A stretch of 10,361 nucleotides of DNA, taken from NCBI GenBank assembly GCA_024278435.1, contig JAJRTD010000215.1, positions 1-10,361 on the forward strand, in the 5' to 3' direction. Shown here piece by piece: positions 5,917 to 10,361 of this stretch (within the stretch, counting starts at the first letter, position 1; each line of letters begins with the position of its first letter). Under the pieces are notes generated by a model. That model made no database searches, was not told where the DNA came from, and saw nothing but the letters and a program-made list of their open reading frames with translations. This DNA is from Gammaproteobacteria bacterium. Lineage in GTDB: Bacteria; Pseudomonadota; Gammaproteobacteria; SZUA-229. The position numbers and the translations under genes are program-made.

Positions 5917-7227
5917 TTGGACGCAGTTAAAGTTGGTTTATTGGGCCTGGGTACAGTCGGTGGCGGAACCGCCACGGTATTAATCAGAAATGCTGATGAG
6001 ATTAAAGCGCGGCTGGGGCGGGGTATTGAGATCTGCCATGTTGCCGGTCTTGATATTGCTTCACAGACCATCGTTGACCCGGCCACGACTAAATTAACCG
6101 AAGACGCCTTTGAGGTGGTCAATGACCCGGAAGTAGAGATTGTAGTCGAGCTTATCGGTGGTTATACCCTGGCAAAAGACCTGGTAATGAAAGCCATCGA
6201 AAACGGTAAGCACGTGGTCACTGCCAACAAGGCGCTGATTGCGACCCATGGCCCGGAGATTATGAAAGCGGCGACCGAGCAGGGCGTGAGCGTCTGTTAT
6301 GAAGCGGCCGTCGCCGGCGGTATTCCGATTATCAAGGCCATGCGTGAAGGGCTGGCAGCCAATAAGATCCAGTGGATTGCCGGCATTATCAACGGCACCG
6401 GTAACTTCATCCTGACCGAGATGCGTGACAAGGGCCGTGATTTTGCCGATGTGCTCAGGGAAGCACAGGAGCTGGGTTATGCCGAGGCGGATCCTACCTT
6501 TGACGTCGAAGGTATCGACGCGGCACATAAACTGACCATCCTGGCCTCACTGGCATTTGGTATCGAGCTGCAGTTTGAAAAAACCTATACCGAGGGTATC
6601 AGCAAAATCACCACCGAAGATGTCAACCATGCCGAAGAGCTGGGCTACCGCATCAAGCACCTGGGCATTACCCGTAAAACGGATAAGGGCATCGAGTTGC
6701 GTGTGCATCCGACGCTGATTCCTGAAAAACGCCTGATCGCAAATGTGGATGGTGTGATGAATGCGGTGCTGGTACAGGGTGATGCGGTTGGTCCGACGCT
6801 TTATTACGGTGCCGGCGCTGGTGCGGAACCAACAGCCTCTGCCGTGGTTGCCGATATTATCGATACCGTAAGAACCATCGATGCACCGCTGCATCACAAG
6901 GTACCGCTGCTCGGTTTCCAGAGTAATGCCATGCGTGATACGCCGGTGCTGCCGATTGAAGATGTTGAAACCGCCTACTACCTGCGCATGGAAGCAGAGG
7001 ATAAACCCGGGGTGCTGGCAGAAGTGTCCGAGACCTTTGCCAAACACAGCATCAGCATCGAAGCCGTCTTACAGAAAGAACCGGCCTCCGGTGAAAGCAG
7101 TGTGCACCTGATCATGCTGACCCAGAAATGTGTGGAGTCCAGCGTTAACCATGCCATTAAAGTTGTTGAAGGCCTGGACTCAGTGAAAGGTGAAGTGGTT
7201 CGAATTCGTATGGAACATCTTGATTAA
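5917..7227 (+). CDS. hom: Homoserine dehydrogenase with C-terminal ACT domain
   Basis: Hom reduces aspartate semialdehyde to homoserine with NAD(P)H, the branch step towards threonine and methionine. The 436-residue protein has the nucleotide-binding GLGTVGGG (10-17), VTANKALIA (101-109) with likely catalytic Lys105, EAAVAGGIPI, the INGTGNFIL segment, and the signature EADPTFDVEGIDAAHKL (about 190-206) with Lys205. The ACT domain (about 354-432; YYLRMEAEDKPGVLAEV) probably binds threonine for feedback control. There is no fused aspartate kinase, unlike ThrA/MetL of enterics. I chose TTG at 5917: GGAGAG lies ideally upstream and gives MDAVKVG, matching the Pseudomonas N-terminus MKPVKVG as I recall it. 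GTG at 5905 (440 residues) would lie within that ribosome site. No ATG is available. thrC does not follow. Confidence 0.95.
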   Translation: MDAVKVGLLGLGTVGGGTATVLIRNADEIKARLGRGIEICHVAGLDIASQTIVDPATTKLTEDAFEVVNDPEVEIVVELIGGYTLAKDLVMKAIENGKHVVTANKALIATHGPEIMKAATEQGVSVCYEAAVAGGIPIIKAMREGLAANKIQWIAGIINGTGNFILTEMRDKGRDFADVLREAQELGYAEADPTFDVEGIDAAHKLTILASLAFGIELQFEKTYTEGISKITTEDVNHAEELGYRIKHLGITRKTDKGIELRVHPTLIPEKRLIANVDGVMNAVLVQGDAVGPTLYYGAGAGAEPTASAVVADIIDTVRTIDAPLHHKVPLLGFQSNAMRDTPVLPIEDVETAYYLRMEAEDKPGVLAEVSETFAKHSISIEAVLQKEPASGESSVHLIMLTQKCVESSVNHAIKVVEGLDSVKGEVVRIRMEHLD

Positions 7228-7248
7228 AATATTTATCTGATCTTTACC

Positions 7249-7286
7249 GTCATTCTGGGCAAATCGTAATGATCTGCTCAGAATGA
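7249..7286. repeat. Inverted repeat related to the dispersed element at 44-69
   Basis: TCATTCTGGGCA (7250-7261) pairs with TGCTCAGAATGA (7275-7286) with one G-T wobble, around a 13-base loop. The left part, GTCATTCTG then GGCAAATCG, resembles a diverged copy of the repeat seen at 44-69 in the opposite orientation. The stem may also end hom transcripts, but no T-tract follows. Confidence 0.5.
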
Positions 7287-7320
7287 GCAAGGTGTATTTG
7301 TTTCCAGGAAGCATGGATAG

Positions 7321-7338
7321 GTGCGAATTTATTCGCAC
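7321..7338. repeat. Perfect palindrome GTGCGAAT-TT-ATTCGCAC, REP-like
   Basis: Eight-base arms GTGCGAAT (7321-7328) and ATTCGCAC (7331-7338) are perfect complements, preceded by AGG. I recall similar palindromes beginning GTAGGTGCGAAT as dispersed intergenic repeats in several proteobacterial genomes. Only one copy lies in this window, so repeat status is inferred. Confidence 0.4.
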
Positions 7339-7797
7339 GAAACAGCTGATGTATAAGCGCATCATTTAAGTTTTCTATACCTGATAAAACTGTATAAGCG
7401 ACTCCACCACATTATTTCCGGCATTTATTCTGTCAGCTATGACCCGCCAATGCACCGGTTCGCTACCGCCATCCTGCCTGTAAATATTGCCCAGTACAGT
7501 AATCAGTAAAATTATAAACCTTGCAGATTGATATTTGTCATGGATATACTGCTCTTCGTGCATTAGAATTATCTTATATTCGTAGGTGTTATTCACAATG
7601 AATAGTTCAAAAGCAGCATGAATGACAGATTAAAACCTGTTTATGCCTTGCCGAAGATCCCATGAGTTAAAGTGTTACACAGGTTCAGCGGGCATTAAGC
7701 TGGTAACAGAGACGCTAACAGTAATGGTAAACCCTGTTAAGTAATACTGGCTGTAGAGGTACCTGCGTGGAGCATACGGCAATATATCAATATCAAA

Positions 7798-7818
7798 GCT
7801 CAGTGAGCCGTTTATAAT
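7798..7818 (+). promoter_or_regulatory. Candidate promoter and operator of the ybhGF-like operon
   Basis: TATAAT (7813-7818) is a consensus minus-10 box about 44 bp before the adaptor gene, but no good minus-35 lies 16-18 bp upstream (the best is TATCAA at 7791). Between them sits the palindrome GCTCA-G-TGAGC (7798-7808), placed where a repressor or activator could act. TTGACG at 7818-7823 could alternatively be a minus-35 box, but it lacks a good minus-10 downstream. Confidence 0.35.
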
Positions 7819-7861
7819 TGACGGACATTAATCAATCTTCCTGACTATTCCGGGGTGCGGC

Positions 7862-8881
7862 ATGAAAAAAATCATCGTTGTTATTGTACTGTTATTGGCG
7901 ATAGCAGGTGGCGCAGTATTCTTTACCCTGCAACAGTCAACACAGCCCGAGAATGAACTGACACTGTACGGTAATGTGGATATTCGTGAAGTGCAGCTGA
8001 CGGTGAATGCTTCGGAGCATATCGAATCGATTTTTGTCGAGGAAGGGGACAGGGTTGAAAAAGGCCAGCTGCTGGCCCAGGTACAGACTGAATTACTGCA
8101 GGCAAAACTGGCTGAAACACAGGCCATGCTACAGGCACAACAGCAGACCGTGGCCAAGCTTAAAGCCGGCAGCCGAAAGGAAGAAATTGCACGTGCCAGG
8201 GCGGAATATGCGGCCGCAACAAGCGAGGCCAAAATGGCCCGGGCTACCGCAAAACGCCTGAAAAAATTGCTGCCTAAAAAACAGGCATCCGAAGATGATG
8301 TGGAAACGGCGCTGGCAAAAGCCGATGCAGCGAAAGCCAGGGCTGAGGCGGCTGCACAGTCGTTAAAGTTGATTATTGCCGGCCCACGCAAGGAAGACAT
8401 TGCCATAGCAGAAGCCCAGCTGCAGGCCAGGCAGGCAGAAGTAAAACTGGCGCAGCAGCAACTGCTTGATGCCAGCCTTTATGCGCCGGCAGCGGGTGTG
8501 ATTCGTAACCGCATTCTTGATCCCGGTGATATGGCAATGCCGCAATCGCCAATAATAACACTGGCACTGATTGACCCGGTGTGGGTACGTGCCTATGTGC
8601 CGGAAACTGCCCTCGGTAAAATCGCCACCGGCTTTAAGGCCGAAATAATTACCGACAGTTTTCCTGATAAACGCTACCAGGGCTGGGTGGGCTATATTTC
8701 ACCAACGGCAGAATTTACTCCCAAAAACGTACAGACCCCGGAACTGCGAACCCGGCTGGTCTATTCTATTCGTGTTTACGCCTGTAACCCGCAGAATGAA
8801 CTGCGCCTGGGCATGCCGGTGACCGTTGTTATTCCCCTGCAGCAATCACCTGATGATAGCCGCAAAAATCAATGCCAATGA
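7862..8881 (+). CDS. ybhG: YbhG-like periplasmic adaptor (membrane fusion protein)
   Basis: A 339-residue HlyD-family adaptor that should link an inner-membrane ABC exporter to an outer-membrane channel. It has an N-terminal membrane anchor (about 4-22), LTLYGNVDIR (33-42), the first lipoyl half (to about 76, with EEGDRVEKGQLLAQV), a long alpha-hairpin (about 77-202), the second lipoyl half and beta-barrel with DPVWVRAYV (238-246), and YISPTAEFTP (278-287). These stretches closely match E. coli YbhG as I recall it. The hairpin is Ala/Glu/Lys-rich, and AGSRKEEIARA (102-112) recurs as AGPRKEDIAIA (173-183) in the opposing helix. GGGGTG lies just upstream of the ATG, with a four-base gap. The stop overlaps the next gene as ATGA, showing an operon. 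Confidence 0.93.
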   Translation: MKKIIVVIVLLLAIAGGAVFFTLQQSTQPENELTLYGNVDIREVQLTVNASEHIESIFVEEGDRVEKGQLLAQVQTELLQAKLAETQAMLQAQQQTVAKLKAGSRKEEIARARAEYAAATSEAKMARATAKRLKKLLPKKQASEDDVETALAKADAAKARAEAAAQSLKLIIAGPRKEDIAIAEAQLQARQAEVKLAQQQLLDASLYAPAAGVIRNRILDPGDMAMPQSPIITLALIDPVWVRAYVPETALGKIATGFKAEIITDSFPDKRYQGWVGYISPTAEFTPKNVQTPELRTRLVYSIRVYACNPQNELRLGMPVTVVIPLQQSPDDSRKNQCQ

Positions 8882-10361
8882 GTGCACCAGTCAGCGTTAA
8901 GCAGCTGAGCAAGTCCTTTAACACCGGATCAACACAGATCCAGGCGCTGCACCAGGTCAGCTTTAAATTAACGCCGGGGCAGGTTACCGGTTTGATCGGT
9001 CCGGATGGCGCCGGTAAAACCACCCTGATGCGTATGCTGTGCGGTTTGCTTCCTATTGATGACGGCAGTGTTAACGTGCTTGGTTTTGATGCCGCCACAC
9101 AGGGGGATGACATTCAGGCCCGTGTGTCGTATATGCCGCAGCGTTTTGGCCTGTATGAAGATCTTAGCGTGCAGGAAAACCTTGACCTGTATGCCGATTT
9201 AAAAGGCCTGCCATTGGCGCAGCGCTCGGCCCGTTATAAAGAATTAATGCACCTTACCGGGCTGTCGGATTTTACCGGCCGTCTTGCTGGTAAACTTTCC
9301 GGCGGTATGAAGCAGAAACTGGGACTTGCCTGTGCGCTGGTCGTGCCGCCGCAACTGCTGTTGCTGGATGAGCCGACGGTGGGTGTTGATCCGGTGTCGC
9401 GGCGTGAACTGTGGCAGATCGTGTATCGCCAGGTAGAGCAGGCCGGCATGACGGTTTTTCTGAGCACCGCTTACCTGGACGAAGCCGGGCGTTGTGCCGA
9501 GGTGATCCTGCTGCACGAGGGTCGTATCATCCGGCAGGCAACGCCGGACGCATTTAGTGCTGATTTACAGGGGCGGACCTGGCTGGTAAAAACGGCCGGA
9601 CTCTCACCCCGCCAGTTACAGCTGCAGCTTGAAAGCCTGCCGGGTGTGGTCGATGCCCTGATTGCTGATGACGGGGTCCGGGTGGTCAGCGAAGCGCCTG
9701 ACGACAGTTTTCTCTGCGCGGCAGAAACCACGTCAGCACTGCAGATCGAGGCGGTAAAGCCCGTTTTTGAAGATGCCTTTATTTCGCTGTTAAAGCAGCG
9801 TGAAACCGGCGGCGGTGAAATAAAGCTGGACAGTACTAGCGGCAAGTCCAGTGATGAGGAAATTATCAAGGTGGACAGGCTGTCACGCACCTTCGGTGAT
9901 TTTATCGCGGTCAACCAGGTCAGTTTTTCTGTTCGTAAGGGAGAGATTTTTGGCTTGCTGGGCGCCAATGGTGCCGGCAAGTCCACCACTTTTCGTATGT
10001 TGTGCGGCCTGTTGCCGGTGTCGTCCGGTGAGCTGTCGGTCGCCGGCCTGAATTTTCGCCATGCACCCAATGCGGCGAGACAGAACATCGGTTACATGGC
10101 GCAGAAATTTTCACTCTATGGCAATTTAACCGTGATGCAGAACCTGCGCTTTTATGCCAGTGCTTATGGCTTGCTGGGCAGGCGGCATGATTCCCGTATC
10201 CGATGGGCTATCGATACTTTTGAACTGGATGCCTACCGTAATGTAAACACCCGCGACCTGCCTCTGGGTTATAAGCAGCGCCTGTCTTTTGCGGTTGCGT
10301 TGATGCATGAACCGGAAATCCTGTTTCTTGATGAACCCACCTCGGGTGTTGATCCGCTGGC
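8878..10361 (+). CDS. ybhF: YbhF-like tandem ABC ATPase (partial, runs off the right end)
   Basis: The energy subunit of a YbhFSR-type ABC-2 exporter; 494 codons are visible of an expected roughly 580. NBD1 has Walker A GPDGAGKTT (41-49), signature LSGGMKQ (140-146) and Walker B LLLLDEP with Asp164-Glu165. NBD2 has Walker A GANGAGKST (362-370), a variant signature LPLGYKQ (461-467) and Walker B LFLDEP with Asp485-Glu486, then SGVDP at the edge. In NBD1 the H-loop histidine is replaced by Ala198 (STAYLDEA); E. coli YbhF as I recall has Ser there, so this site is probably degenerate across the family. A linker of about 100 residues (235-335) separates the domains. The ATG at 8878 overlaps the ybhG-like stop. 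E. coli YbhFSR has been linked to tetracycline and cation export; the substrate here is unknown. Permease genes should follow. Confidence 0.95.
   Translation, partial: MSAPVSVKQLSKSFNTGSTQIQALHQVSFKLTPGQVTGLIGPDGAGKTTLMRMLCGLLPIDDGSVNVLGFDAATQGDDIQARVSYMPQRFGLYEDLSVQENLDLYADLKGLPLAQRSARYKELMHLTGLSDFTGRLAGKLSGGMKQKLGLACALVVPPQLLLLDEPTVGVDPVSRRELWQIVYRQVEQAGMTVFLSTAYLDEAGRCAEVILLHEGRIIRQATPDAFSADLQGRTWLVKTAGLSPRQLQLQLESLPGVVDALIADDGVRVVSEAPDDSFLCAAETTSALQIEAVKPVFEDAFISLLKQRETGGGEIKLDSTSGKSSDEEIIKVDRLSRTFGDFIAVNQVSFSVRKGEIFGLLGANGAGKSTTFRMLCGLLPVSSGELSVAGLNFRHAPNAARQNIGYMAQKFSLYGNLTVMQNLRFYASAYGLLGRRHDSRIRWAIDTFELDAYRNVNTRDLPLGYKQRLSFAVALMHEPEILFLDEPTSGVDPL

Larger units (their letters stand above)
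7228..7861. other. Gene-poor region between hom and the exporter operon
   Basis: This 634-bp stretch has no convincing gene. It holds a 12-bp inverted repeat (7250-7286) related to the element at 44-69, a perfect palindrome (7321-7338), and a candidate promoter for the exporter operon (7798-7818). A 73-codon minus-strand frame (7596-7375, GTG start, no ribosome site, no recognisable motif) is present but unsupported. No T-tract terminator for hom is seen. The composition is more AT-rich than the flanking genes. Confidence 0.6.

Noticed and set aside
7375..7596. 73-codon minus-strand frame in the gap after hom
   Set aside because: GTG start with no ribosome site, no recognisable motif, and AT-rich sequence between repeats. 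It may be a decayed fragment; I see no positive support for a gene.
7828..8406. 192-codon minus-strand frame
   Set aside because: It is antisense to the ybhG-like gene and its Ala/Ser-rich translation is a shadow of the coiled-coil codons.
9471..10088. 205-codon minus-strand frame
   Set aside because: It is antisense to the ybhF-like ATPase, whose Walker and signature motifs are intact in the plus frame.
1..10361. CRISPR arrays, tRNA/rRNA genes, toxin-antitoxin pairs, insertion sequences or a defence island
   Set aside because: No regularly spaced repeats, no tRNA-like folds, no transposase or paired small genes were found. The genes present are conserved housekeeping, stress and transport genes.

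Overview
The window looks like chromosomal DNA of a non-enteric gammaproteobacterium. The evidence is the surE-pcm-yqaA-nlpD-rpoS order, an rpoS-type sigma factor (a gammaproteobacterial hallmark), Pseudomonas-like Pcm and homoserine dehydrogenase sequences, and moderate GC content. No plasmid, phage, transposase, CRISPR array, rRNA or tRNA is visible. The genus cannot be told from this sequence alone.

Layout. Bases 1-168 are the tail of an upstream transcription unit: a dispersed-repeat copy and a tandem-hairpin terminator that faces the minus-strand gene smrA (169-708). Divergent from smrA is a tight plus-strand cluster: surE (nucleotidase), pcm (isoaspartyl repair methyltransferase), a YqaA-type VTT/DedA membrane protein, and nlpD (LysM lipoprotein with a catalytically degenerate LytM domain). 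A 397-bp control region follows, then rpoS, closed by a strong intrinsic terminator at 5321-5348. A minus-strand Mth938-domain gene (5441-5812) converges on rpoS and is divergent from hom (5917-7227), a monofunctional homoserine dehydrogenase with an ACT domain. No thrC follows hom. Instead 634 bp without a convincing gene carry two palindromic repeat-like elements. The window ends in an exporter operon: a YbhG-like membrane fusion protein overlapping by ATGA a YbhF-like double-ATPase ABC protein that runs off the right edge.

How the genes work together. surE, pcm, yqaA, nlpD and rpoS are the classic stationary-phase and stress neighbourhood: metabolite and protein repair, envelope maintenance and septal amidase activation, and the general stress sigma factor. 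hom is threonine/methionine biosynthesis. The ybhGF-like pair is the periplasmic adaptor and energy module of a drug or ion exporter whose permeases should lie just beyond the window.

The genes are ordinary; the least explained DNA is regulatory. Upstream of rpoS there is a good sigma70-type promoter (TTGCCA, 18 bp, TATAAG) whose predicted start falls inside a perfect 10-bp inverted repeat, and about 80 bp further upstream a three-part element in which one segment can pair with either flank. I found no convincing previously undescribed multi-gene system.
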